Part shown: positions 54,401 to 60,983 of the stretch, one piece after another
Layout: the number at the start of each line of letters is the position of its first letter
Position numbering within the stretch: the first letter of the stretch is position 1
Notes under the pieces: generated by a model
Told to the model about the DNA's origin: nothing
The model's input: the letters and a program-made list of their open reading frames with translations, nothing else
The model's database searches: none
Program-made: the position numbers and the translations under genes
DNA from: Lentzea kentuckyensis
GTDB taxonomy: Bacteria; Actinomycetota; Actinomycetes; Mycobacteriales; Pseudonocardiaceae
DNA: 64,000 nucleotides
Assembly: GCF_002150765.1 (NCBI RefSeq)
Contig: NZ_MUYM01000018.1
Coordinates: 1-64,000, forward strand
Direction: 5' to 3'

Positions 54401-54541
54401 ATCTTCGGCTTGCATTTCCCCGTCTACTACGGCATCACGGAGATCTTCCAGCCGGGGGGCCTGAATTTCTGGGAGCGACAGGCCGGGCAGTGTGCCGGCG
54501 GATACTGCGAGCTGAAAAAGCACCGCTGGGCCAGGATCTGA
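48452..54541 (+). CDS. secreted Rhs/YD-repeat polymorphic-toxin-like protein with C-terminal HExxH domain
   Basis: A 2,029-residue protein. The signal peptide ends near ASA-API (about 31). N-terminal beta domains precede a PA14 domain (about 609-745, VNWAAGTEVALTAGQ), YD repeats (YDDADRLL, YDQNGRVV, YDATGRMT), a second PA14 (about 1121-1265) inserted among the repeats, and the Rhs core (about 1830-1883, GARPYSPVLGRFLAMDPV). The variable tail contains H1974-E-S-V-H1978 followed by NFWERQAG with E2008, a zincin-like metal site. AGGGGG lies 5 bases before ATG 48452. No immunity gene is obvious downstream. Confidence 0.9.
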   Translation: MGKRVVVAVVAAVLLSSVEVVLVPSGASAAPIAKNPREVALLKSATGRNEPAAKQVGDFTPLATSKASHFDAKRSKLVSRSMFTEEYENPDGTRTVKQSTAPLNVRDAAGAWQPVDTGLQVDGKSQRAKAKRHPLDPSFAGRANDGAVLSVQVDEHKVALALDQAKPATAKVDGDRVSYADVAPDTDLDYEVESGQVKETIKVKRPGRSSWRFRLDTGGLTPRVENGAVLLADGAGAVKLVIPPVETWDSSGKDGQAPATTGGTYAVERDGNAWSLTVGVDEKWLNDPKRVYPVSVDPTFTYGVKESHTYRSDGYTCDNCGLRIGNSQAKGDTYNRSWFFIDYSPLFGKNVVGARLDVTRDTSTTGSIKTWGAGLYHASDRNINGLGQYLAGALVGDEGSFSSNDFTNFLRTRVNARDLNVAFMMTGTEQAGTWTYKHLNATLVVDTGTAPPAPALVAPADGSVLTGLTPTLSVSPVTDPDGDAVKYCFKIATGSDAQSGVVVDSGCLPTPDWQVPAGVLQDGVAYTWRASAYSGSTMVTPTWVGHVKVDQRIGNHGPSPVDTVGPIAVNLANGNVQTSETTPTFVTVGGNAGLTFSYNSQQRDVKGLRAQYFNDLSHNGIINPGQQPVLVRTEPQVNVSWGTDSPFAPALGADWFVVRWEGFFQAPFTAKYKFAGLHDDGAEVFINNTKIYDGDGASDVNWAAGTEVALTAGQRVPIKVELQEITSGSQMRLFVRTTDAEAVPPQIVPADWLFSSDLPALPQGWTLSADLDGSGVNYTTAQVTDQNVVLTDASGGKHTWTKKSSGGYTAPEGEDGVLSLDTAGLVTLNEGGTIFTFRADGKLDTQYSVADSRKPATLQNVYDGGTPARLTQIKDPVSGRAHVLHYNRSGDDCYGGATPPSGADPAPPAQMLCRVSYWDGTETRIWYNGGHLSRIEDPGSQVTDYGYTGDLLDQVRPSLINDWIAADPAGRAGLTDIAAKIEYDQSTGKAKATKVTAPAAAPGKPRATHTYGYDPANRQTSIAAAGHAQPSRVTYDDADRLLTSTDGTGRTTRQSWNAKDKMLSSTDSAGRMSTTEYDYADRPVGQYGPAPASCFAGQIPTGACWDKVPATTTKYDEGMKGLSASFYDNTTLAGVPKVVMTGVGTADGTLAANWGWERGHPPNMPNDVFSARFTGEIVFPAGGEYTLRAFVDDGIRMWIDDALVIDDWKHVDTATWREAKTTSPTVGAVKRIRIDYLNDVGYSRIELHWTTPFGTQEIVPGHLLRPRYGLATTTTGAESAGVPDKVGAVRYDGGLDPVYGLATSNVADPNGQALAQSTGYEAPGSGYLRVTTKSQPTGAQTTNTYYGDNETRANPCVPGSPAVNQAGALKQTTSARTDEQIYDASGRVVAKAVAGDWQCTEYDARDRVVKQTFPASSTDGARTVNHTYGVNGDPLTSTTADHNGTVTASVDLLGRTVRHTDVHGTKTVIEYDQNGRVVSTTTTPPNPADSPIVSSFTYDDADRLLTTKVGTTVLATSTYDAAGELASVDYANGSKLSAIGKDEAGRATSLTWLTSDGKQVVSAVTRTKRGTIVDESLGGADPNPNGANYVYDATGRMTQAWVPGHHYTYDFTSSAPSGCPSGTVGNAGLNTNRVRLQDETAAGPVLTGYCYDAQDRLLATTGTNPMTGFTYDKQGNTTQFTAGATTTYLDFDGAGRNTKARNTGTDPASVAYLRDATNRIVRRDTTQGDTIASVLYSYTAAGDSSDLALDANKKLLSTTISLPGGVLYTAAAQMTWDHPSVRGDLVLTTDAGGKQSGGLRSYAPFGEPLNDVPDNQPGKMDYGWLGQHQRPYEHAGSLALVQMGARPYSPVLGRFLAMDPVEGGSANDYDYVGANPVNDTDLDGQWSLKWRWRVPSIRNVGRRLFYAARFARNLPFTALSVGWAKLWGGRCSRAPGLMIHCTRMRWGYGTRGGVTIGNTYLTPSARVSGPVARHESVHATQWGIFGLHFPVYYGITEIFQPGGLNFWERQAGQCAGGYCELKKHRWARI

Positions 54542-54547
54542 CCATCG

Positions 54548-54577
54548 GCGGCGTGACCCGGCAACGGGTCACGCCGC
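54548..54577. terminator. bidirectional terminator with GCAA tetraloop
   Basis: A perfect 13-base-pair stem GCGGCGTGACCCG / CGGGTCACGCCGC closed by a GNRA-type GCAA loop, between the Rhs stop and the convergent MscS stop. Confidence 0.85.
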
Positions 54578-55659
54578 TAGTTCTTGGGCCCCGCAAACGC
54601 TTGCTCGCGCAGAGCCCCGTCCAGGCTCTCGCCGAACACCCGCGCGTCGGTGTGCTGGTCGCCGGTGGGCAACTGCCGCTTGGTCCCCGTGACCGCACGC
54701 GTCCTGACCTGCGGCAATGCGCCGTTGTGCTGGCGCTGCACCCAATCCACCAGGTGCTCGCGAACCAGACACCGCAGATCCCACAACTTCCCGGCGTCGG
54801 CCGCACTCACCAGTGCCCTGAGCCGCACGAAACCCTGAGTGGCGGCCGTGACCTGCAACACGGACACCCGCCCGTCCCACAGGTCGTTGCCCTCCAGCAT
54901 GGACCGCATCTCCTGCCGCATGGCGTCCACCGGCACCGTCCAGTCCAGATCCAGCTCGACGGTTCCCAGCAACGCCGACTGCGTGCGCGTCCAGTTCTCG
55001 AAGGGAGTCTTCAGGAAGTACGAGGTGGGCAACACCAGCCGCCGGTCGTCCCACAGGTGCAGCACCACGTACGTCAGCGTGATGTCCTCGACCCGACCCC
55101 ACTCACCTTCAACCACCACAACGTCATCCAGCCGCACCGCGTCGCTGAACGCGATCTGCATCCCCGAAATCACGTTGCCCAGCAACGACTGCGCCGCCAA
55201 CGCCGCCACCGCACCAATAACAGCCGCGGACGCCAGAACCGTCGACCCGACCGCGCGCGCCCCCGGGAACGTCATCAGAATCGCGCCCACCGCCAACACA
55301 CCGATGATCACCAACGCCAACCGGCGCACCAACGTGACCTGCGTGTGCACGCGCCGTGCGTGCCGGTTGTCCGTGACGTCCGTGCGAATCCGCGAAAGCG
55401 AGATGTCCACCAGCGTGCTGATGAGAGCCGACAGCAGCCACGCACCGGCCAGGATCAGCGCGATGCCCAGCACGTGCAGGGTGATCGGCGCGTCCATCGG
55501 GTACACGCTCAGGCTTGTCTGGGTCGCCAGCAGGGCTCCGAACACCTGACCTGGCCGGTACATCTTGCCGCTGTGGGTGAAGCGCCGCACCAGCCGATGG
55601 ACCACTTCCACCACCAGCAACGCGAACGCGATCGAACAGCCGAGCACCACGAACAGCAC
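54577..55659 (-). CDS. MscS-type mechanosensitive channel family protein
   Basis: A 360-residue protein with four or five N-terminal membrane segments and the MscS core. The pore-lining helix and beta domain appear as ALAAQSLLGNVISGMQIAF, then VRLDDVVVVEGEWGRVEDITLTYVVL and LPTSYFLKTPFENWTR. Members release solutes on hypo-osmotic shock. A GGAGGAGG ribosome-binding site precedes GTG 55659 by a few bases. It converges on the Rhs gene across a strong hairpin. Confidence 0.92.
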   Translation of the reverse strand: MLFVVLGCSIAFALLVVEVVHRLVRRFTHSGKMYRPGQVFGALLATQTSLSVYPMDAPITLHVLGIALILAGAWLLSALISTLVDISLSRIRTDVTDNRHARRVHTQVTLVRRLALVIIGVLAVGAILMTFPGARAVGSTVLASAAVIGAVAALAAQSLLGNVISGMQIAFSDAVRLDDVVVVEGEWGRVEDITLTYVVLHLWDDRRLVLPTSYFLKTPFENWTRTQSALLGTVELDLDWTVPVDAMRQEMRSMLEGNDLWDGRVSVLQVTAATQGFVRLRALVSAADAGKLWDLRCLVREHLVDWVQRQHNGALPQVRTRAVTGTKRQLPTGDQHTDARVFGESLDGALREQAFAGPKN

Positions 55660-55709
55660 GTCGTTCCTCCTCCCGTATCGAGGCGGGGTACCCGGTGTCT
55701 GGGGAGGGG

Positions 55710-55857
55710 AACACCATGAATCAGGTCACGCGAAAGGCCCTTGCTCTCATGGTGTTGGCGAGGGAAGTTGGTAGTAGCTGACGTGATCAGCAAACGCTTG
55801 CGTCGACAGTTTTCTACTACCAACTCGACATCAACAGGCCTGTAACCACTACCAACT
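55710..55857. other. structured non-coding region with hairpins and a 21-codon frame
   Basis: Hairpin 1 pairs AACACCATGA (55710-55719) with TCATGGTGTT (55747-55756). Hairpin 2 pairs AGTTGGTAGTAG (55766-55777) with CTACTACCAACT (55814-55825), and a third ACTACCAACT follows at 55848-55857. A 21-codon frame (55716-55781, MNQVTRKALALMVLAREV...) has a good GGGGAGGGG ribosome-binding site. The region lies between the MscS start and the aminopeptidase stop and could be a small RNA, a leader or repeat remnants. Confidence 0.4.
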
Positions 55858-55930
55858 GACGGCCCGCCCGCGCAGGCCCTGGCACCGGGGCGGGCAGGTT
55901 GGGTGCGGTTGAGGGCGATTCGATCAAGAC

Positions 55931-55949
55931 TTGGTGGTACTTGCAGACG
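55931..55949. repeat. half copy of repeat family B
   Basis: TTGGTGGTACTTGCAGACG is identical over 19 bases to the right arm of the hairpin at 22546-22564. It lies 4 bases from the aminopeptidase stop. The matching left arm is missing here. Confidence 0.7.
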
Positions 55950-55953
55950 TCGT

Positions 55954-57150
55954 CTAAACAGGTAGGGCGGGCTCGAACAGCCAACGTGCGAGCAACTCCC
56001 GGTGCCCGGCCAGCGCCAGGAAGTCCTCCGTGGTCACCAGCCCGTGCCGGTTGCGCGCACACCACTCCCGCAGCAGCGCGAAGAACGAGTCGTCACCCAT
56101 CTCGCGGCGCAGCGCGTGCAACGTCAAAGCCCCGCGCTTGTAAACCCGATCGTCGAACCAGTCAGCCCGCGCGGGCGCCCCGATCACCAGGTCCTGGGGC
56201 GACCGCCGCAACAGATCCCGGGCCCCGGCGGCACAGGCGTCCGCGGACCGGCCACCGGAAGCCTCGGACCACAGCCATTCCGAGTAGCACGCGAAGCCCT
56301 CGTTGAGCCAGATGTGCTCCCAGGCGGCGATGCCCACCGAGTTGCCGAACCACTGGTGCGCCAGCTCGTGCGCGACCAGCCGCTCGGACCCGCGCCGGCC
56401 GTCCACGTGGTTCGCGCCGAACGTCGACAAGCCCTGTGCCTCAACGGGAACGTCCAGCTCGTCGTCGGTCACCACGACCGAATAGGTGGCGAACGGATAG
56501 GGGCCGAACAGCGACGAGAACAGCGAGATCATCTGGTGCTGCCGGGCGAAGTCGTGCGCCACCAGACGGCGCAGGCGGGCCGGTGCCCAGACGCCGGGCA
56601 GTGCCTCGACGTACTGGCCGATCTGGACGGTCGCCAGGTACGTGGCCATCGGCGCGGCCATCGAGTACGTCCAGCGGGTGGTGCTGCCGGACACCTTGCC
56701 GTCCACCAGAACCCCGTTGCACACCACCGTGTACGACGACGGCGCGGTCACGTCCAGCAGGTACGAGGCCTTGGACGACGGCTCGTCCAGGCACGGGAAC
56801 CAGGAAGGGGCCCCGATGGGCTGGGAGGCGACGATCGAGCCGTCCGTGAGCTGGTCCCAGCCGAGGTCGCCCCATTCCGGTGTGGACACCGGCACCGGCA
56901 TCCCCGAGTAGCGGACCTCGACCGAGAAGGAACCGCGCACGGCGGCGCGGATGTTCAGCACGCCGCCCGCATGGCCGTAACGCGCGGGTTTGCCGTTCAC
57001 CAGCACCTTCGAGACCCGCAAAGAGCCGAAGGACAACGAGAACGACGACAGCGACGTGCATGAAGCCTGCAGCACCGCACGCCCTGAGAGACGTGCGGAG
57101 TGCGGCTTGTAGTCAAGCTCTAGTGCGTAGTGATGTACGGAGAAGCTCAT
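55954..57150 (-). CDS. M1-family zinc metallopeptidase (aminopeptidase)
   Basis: A 398-residue M1 peptidase. The N-terminal beta domain (1-170) precedes the catalytic domain with the zinc site HELAHQWFGNSVG and the third ligand Glu in EHIWLNEGFACY. The usual GAMEN exopeptidase motif is replaced by PVEAQGLSTFG. There is no signal peptide and no C-terminal helical domain, giving the short actinobacterial form. ATG 57150 overlaps the stop of the Pls-like synthetase (ATGA), so the two are translationally coupled; this rules out the longer upstream frame. It could process the peptide made or handled by that enzyme. Confidence 0.9.
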   Translation of the reverse strand: MSFSVHHYALELDYKPHSARLSGRAVLQASCTSLSSFSLSFGSLRVSKVLVNGKPARYGHAGGVLNIRAAVRGSFSVEVRYSGMPVPVSTPEWGDLGWDQLTDGSIVASQPIGAPSWFPCLDEPSSKASYLLDVTAPSSYTVVCNGVLVDGKVSGSTTRWTYSMAAPMATYLATVQIGQYVEALPGVWAPARLRRLVAHDFARQHQMISLFSSLFGPYPFATYSVVVTDDELDVPVEAQGLSTFGANHVDGRRGSERLVAHELAHQWFGNSVGIAAWEHIWLNEGFACYSEWLWSEASGGRSADACAAGARDLLRRSPQDLVIGAPARADWFDDRVYKRGALTLHALRREMGDDSFFALLREWCARNRHGLVTTEDFLALAGHRELLARWLFEPALPV

Positions 57151-60100
57151 GTCCACGCGGAGATCGGGTTGCCCAGCCAACGGGTTCCCGACGGTACATC
57201 CTCTCCGCGCATCACCAGCGACGCGGGTCCGATGGTCGTGTTCGAGCCGACGGACGTGCCCGGCAGGACGATGCCGTGCGGGCCCAAAGTGGCGCCGGCA
57301 CCCAAGGACACCCGGTCCATGCGCAGGATGCGGTCGTGGAACAGGTGCGTCTGCACGACGCAGCCGCGGTTCACCGACGCGCCGGCGCCCAGCGTCACCA
57401 GGTCGGCCTCTGGCAGCCAGTACGAGTCGCACCACACGCCACGGCCGACGGACGCGCCCAGCGAGCGCAGCCACAGGTTCATGATCGGCGTGCCGCCGGA
57501 GAAGCCGACCAGCCACGGCACCGCGAGCACCTCGACGAACGTGTCCGCCAGCTCGTTGCGCCACACGAACGCCGACCACAGCGGGTACTCACGGACGCGG
57601 AACCGGCCCACGAGCGCCCACTTGGCGATCACGGCCACCAGGCAGGCGGCGACACCGGCGCCCAGCAGCACCACGCCGGACGACCACGGGCCGAACTCGC
57701 GAAGAGCGAACAGCACGAGCACGACCAGAGCGACGTTCAGCATCACCGGGACGAACCGGCACAGCTCGACGAGCGCCCGCGCCCACATCAGGTGAGCAGG
57801 CGGGTCGAACGTGCGCGACTGGTCGGACACCTCGGCCGCGCGCGGCAGCTTCATCGGCGGCATGCCCAGGTACGACGAACCGGCCTTGGCGCGCTTCGGA
57901 GCCGCCGACAGCACGCCGACGAGCCCGCCCTTGGGCACGTTGCGGCCCGGCGCGGTCATGCCCGAGTTGCCCAGGAACGCCCGCTTGCCCACGCGGGCGG
58001 TCGCGATGCGCAGCCAGCCGCCGCCGAGTTCGTAGGTCGCGACCATCGTGTCGTCGGCCAGGAACGCGCCGTCGCCCACGCGGGTCATCTTCGGCAGCGC
58101 GACCACGGTGGACGCCTCGACGTGGCGGCCGACCTTCATGCCGAGCAGGCGCAGCCACACCGGCGTGAACAGCGAGGCGTACAGCGGGAACAGGGCCGAG
58201 CGCGCGTTGTTCATCAACCGCTCGGTCGTCCACGCCGCCCACGCGCCCCGGCTGTGCACGGGGTAGTGGCCCTCGCGCATGCCGATGCCCAGCAGCCGCA
58301 CGGAAACCAGGACCAGCAGTGCGTAGGTGCCGAACCAGATCGCCGAAGCGGCCGGCACGTCCCACAGCGCCGACGTGAGCGTCACCGGGCGGCGCAGCAC
58401 GTACAGCAGCGCCGGAGCCGCCGCCAGTAACGGCAGCGCGCCCAGCAGGCCGGACGAGACGCCGTACATGAGGTTCCAGAAGTACGAGCGCGGAGGCCGG
58501 CGCGACGGGAACGAGCGCGCCGCCTTGCCCTCGCGGATCGCGGGCACACCGGCCCACCGCTGACCGGTCGGCACGGAACCGACGACACCCGAACCGGGCG
58601 CCACCTCGGCCCGCTTGCCGACCCGCGCACCGGGGAACAGCGTGCTGCGCGCACCCACGGTCGCACCAGCCCCGATCCGGATGCGGCCCAGCACCAGCCG
58701 GTCGCCGTCCAGCCACCAGCCGGACAGGTCGACCTCGGGCTCGACGGCCGCACCCCGGCCGACCTTCAGCATGCCGGTGACGGGCGGCAACGAGTGCAGG
58801 TCGACACCCGTGCCGATCTTCGCGCCCAACGCCCGCGCGTAGTGCGTCACCCAGGAGCCGGAGAGCTCGGTGGCGCGCGACATCTGCGCCAGCATCTCGG
58901 CGGTCCACAGTCGCAAGTGGACAGAACCGCCGCGCGGGTACTCGCCGGGCTTCACGCCGCGCAGCAACAGGCGTGCGCCACCGGCGGAGATCGCGAGACG
59001 ACCGGCGGGGCTGATGAACACCGCCCACCCGGCGACGACCCACCACCAGGAAACGGAAGTCCAGCCCAGCACGTTCGACAGAGCGGTCAGCGCGACGACC
59101 CACCGCGCACCGGAAACGGTCAGCAGCGGGATCATCAGCAGGGTCTGCAGCACACCGGTCAGCCGCGGCGTCGGGGCGACCTCGCGCACCTCGGCGGTGG
59201 AGCCGTACGACTCCAGGCGCCGCGCCAGCTTGTACAGCGTCGGGTTCTGGTAGATGTCCGAGACGGACGTGCTCGGGTACCGCGTGCGCACCATCGAGAC
59301 GAGCTGTGCGGCGCCCAGCGAGCTGCCGCCGGACGCGAAGAAGTTCGCGTCCTCGGAAGCCGGTCCGGAACCGAGCACCGCGGCCCACTGCTCCGCGAGC
59401 CAGCCCTCGACACCCGAGAACACCACGCCCGCGGTGTCCATCGACTCCAGCGGCCACGGCAGGGCGGCGCGGTCGACCTTGCCGGACGTGCGCGTCGGCA
59501 GCGTGTCGATCACAGCGATCAACGGCACCAGCGCGGCGGGCAGTTCGGCGCGCAGCTGCTCGACCGCCGCTTCCTGGTCGAACTCACCGTCGACCACCAC
59601 GTAACCGACGAGGATCTGGTTGCCGCCCCGCGTCGTGCGCACGGCGGCGGCCGCACCGGCGACACCGGGCAACGCCGCGAGCGCCGCGTCGACCTCGCCC
59701 AGCTCGATGCGCCGGCCGCCGAGCTTGATCTGCTCGTCCGCGCGGCCGAGGAACACCAGGCCCTCCGGCTCGGCGCGGACCATGTCACCGCTGCGGTACG
59801 CGCGGTCCCAGCCCATCGAGGGCAGCGGCGCGTACTTCTCGGCGTCCTTCGCCTCGTCCAGGTAGCGCGCCAGGCCGACGCCGCCGATCACCAGTTCGCC
59901 GGACTCGCCCATCGGCACGACCTCGCCCGCCGCGTCCACGACGACGAGTTCCCAGCCGTCCAACGGCAAACCGATGCGCACGGGACCGGAACCGGTCATC
60001 TGCGCGGCACAGGCGACAACGGTCGCTTCCGTTGGCCCGTAAGTGTTCCAGACCTCACGGCCCTCGACCGCCAGGCGCTCGGCCAGCTCGGGCGGGCAGG

Positions 60101-60965
60101 CCTCGCCGCCGAAGATGAGCAGCCGCACGTCGTCCAGCGCCTCGACCGGCCACAGCGCGGCGAGCGTCGGCACCGTGGAGACGACGGTGATCTCCTGCTC
60201 GACCAGCCACGGGCCGAGGTCCATGCCGGTGCGCACCAACGAACGCGGCGCGGGCACCAGACAGGCGCCGTACCGCCACGCGAGCCACATCTCCTCGCAG
60301 GACGCGTCGAACGCGACGGAAAGCCCGGCCAGCACGCGGTCTTCCGGGCCGATCGGCTCGTCCCGCAGGAAGAGCCGTGCCTCGGCGTCCACGAACGCGG
60401 CGGCGTTGCGGTGCGTGACCGCGACACCCTTGGGCTTACCGGTCGAACCGGACGTGAAGATGATCCACGCGTCGTTGTCGAGACCGGGTTCGCCCGGCAT
60501 CCCGAGCGGAGTGCCCTGCAGCGCAACGGATCGGCCTTCGCCGAGCACCGCACTCACCTGTGCCTCACCGAAAACGAGCTCGGCGCGCTCGGCCGGGTCC
60601 TCGAAGTCGACGGGCACGTAGGCCGCGCCCGCCGCGAGGGTCGCCAGGATCGAGACGTAGAGGTCGACGGTCCCGGACGGCACGCGAATGCCGACCCGGT
60701 CGCCGACCCCGACACCGTCGGCGGCGAGCTTTTCCTTCAGTTCCAGTACTTCTGTGATCAGTGCGCGGTACGTCAGCGCGGTGGTGCCGTCGTCGACGGC
60801 CAGCGCGTTCGGGTGCTGGTCGGCACTCGCGCGCAGGATGTCCAGGAGTGTGCGCGGGTTGGGCGCCTCGCCTGCCGTGAACATCGATCGAAGGACAACG
60901 GGTTCAGCCGCAATCGTCACGACAGCGTCACTTCTCACCCTCTCGGCAACTGGTGGACCAGCCAC
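57147..60965 (-). CDS. Pls/PosA-type nonribosomal peptide synthetase (A-T plus membrane/hexapeptide terminal domain)
   Basis: A 1,272-residue enzyme. The adenylation domain (about 30-505) has TSGSTGKPKG, FDAS with D220 for the alpha-amino group, NTYGPTEATV and K496 in TSGKVDRAAL. The carrier domain (about 515-580) has FFASGGSSLGA with S549 for phosphopantetheine. The rest has about six membrane helices alternating with hexapeptide-repeat, acyltransferase-like modules (GRIRIGAGATVGARSTLFPG; VTLGAGASVNRGCVVQTHLF), as in epsilon-poly-lysine synthetase. There is no condensation or thioesterase domain of classical type. It probably polymerises or transfers an amino acid at the membrane. GTG 60965 is the tentative start. 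Confidence 0.88.
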   Translation of the reverse strand: MAGPPVAERVRSDAVVTIAAEPVVLRSMFTAGEAPNPRTLLDILRASADQHPNALAVDDGTTALTYRALITEVLELKEKLAADGVGVGDRVGIRVPSGTVDLYVSILATLAAGAAYVPVDFEDPAERAELVFGEAQVSAVLGEGRSVALQGTPLGMPGEPGLDNDAWIIFTSGSTGKPKGVAVTHRNAAAFVDAEARLFLRDEPIGPEDRVLAGLSVAFDASCEEMWLAWRYGACLVPAPRSLVRTGMDLGPWLVEQEITVVSTVPTLAALWPVEALDDVRLLIFGGEACPPELAERLAVEGREVWNTYGPTEATVVACAAQMTGSGPVRIGLPLDGWELVVVDAAGEVVPMGESGELVIGGVGLARYLDEAKDAEKYAPLPSMGWDRAYRSGDMVRAEPEGLVFLGRADEQIKLGGRRIELGEVDAALAALPGVAGAAAAVRTTRGGNQILVGYVVVDGEFDQEAAVEQLRAELPAALVPLIAVIDTLPTRTSGKVDRAALPWPLESMDTAGVVFSGVEGWLAEQWAAVLGSGPASEDANFFASGGSSLGAAQLVSMVRTRYPSTSVSDIYQNPTLYKLARRLESYGSTAEVREVAPTPRLTGVLQTLLMIPLLTVSGARWVVALTALSNVLGWTSVSWWWVVAGWAVFISPAGRLAISAGGARLLLRGVKPGEYPRGGSVHLRLWTAEMLAQMSRATELSGSWVTHYARALGAKIGTGVDLHSLPPVTGMLKVGRGAAVEPEVDLSGWWLDGDRLVLGRIRIGAGATVGARSTLFPGARVGKRAEVAPGSGVVGSVPTGQRWAGVPAIREGKAARSFPSRRPPRSYFWNLMYGVSSGLLGALPLLAAAPALLYVLRRPVTLTSALWDVPAASAIWFGTYALLVLVSVRLLGIGMREGHYPVHSRGAWAAWTTERLMNNARSALFPLYASLFTPVWLRLLGMKVGRHVEASTVVALPKMTRVGDGAFLADDTMVATYELGGGWLRIATARVGKRAFLGNSGMTAPGRNVPKGGLVGVLSAAPKRAKAGSSYLGMPPMKLPRAAEVSDQSRTFDPPAHLMWARALVELCRFVPVMLNVALVVLVLFALREFGPWSSGVVLLGAGVAACLVAVIAKWALVGRFRVREYPLWSAFVWRNELADTFVEVLAVPWLVGFSGGTPIMNLWLRSLGASVGRGVWCDSYWLPEADLVTLGAGASVNRGCVVQTHLFHDRILRMDRVSLGAGATLGPHGIVLPGTSVGSNTTIGPASLVMRGEDVPSGTRWLGNPISAWT

Positions 60966-60983
60966 TTTACCGCGAGTTGACGA

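Noticed and set aside
48347..54523. A 2,058-codon open frame antisense to the Rhs gene, and similar long antisense frames opposite the subtilase (40521-43928) and the Pls-like synthetase
   Set aside because: They are mirror images of GC-rich codon bias, lack domain motifs and are Arg/Val/Gly/His-rich; the sense frames carry clear domains.
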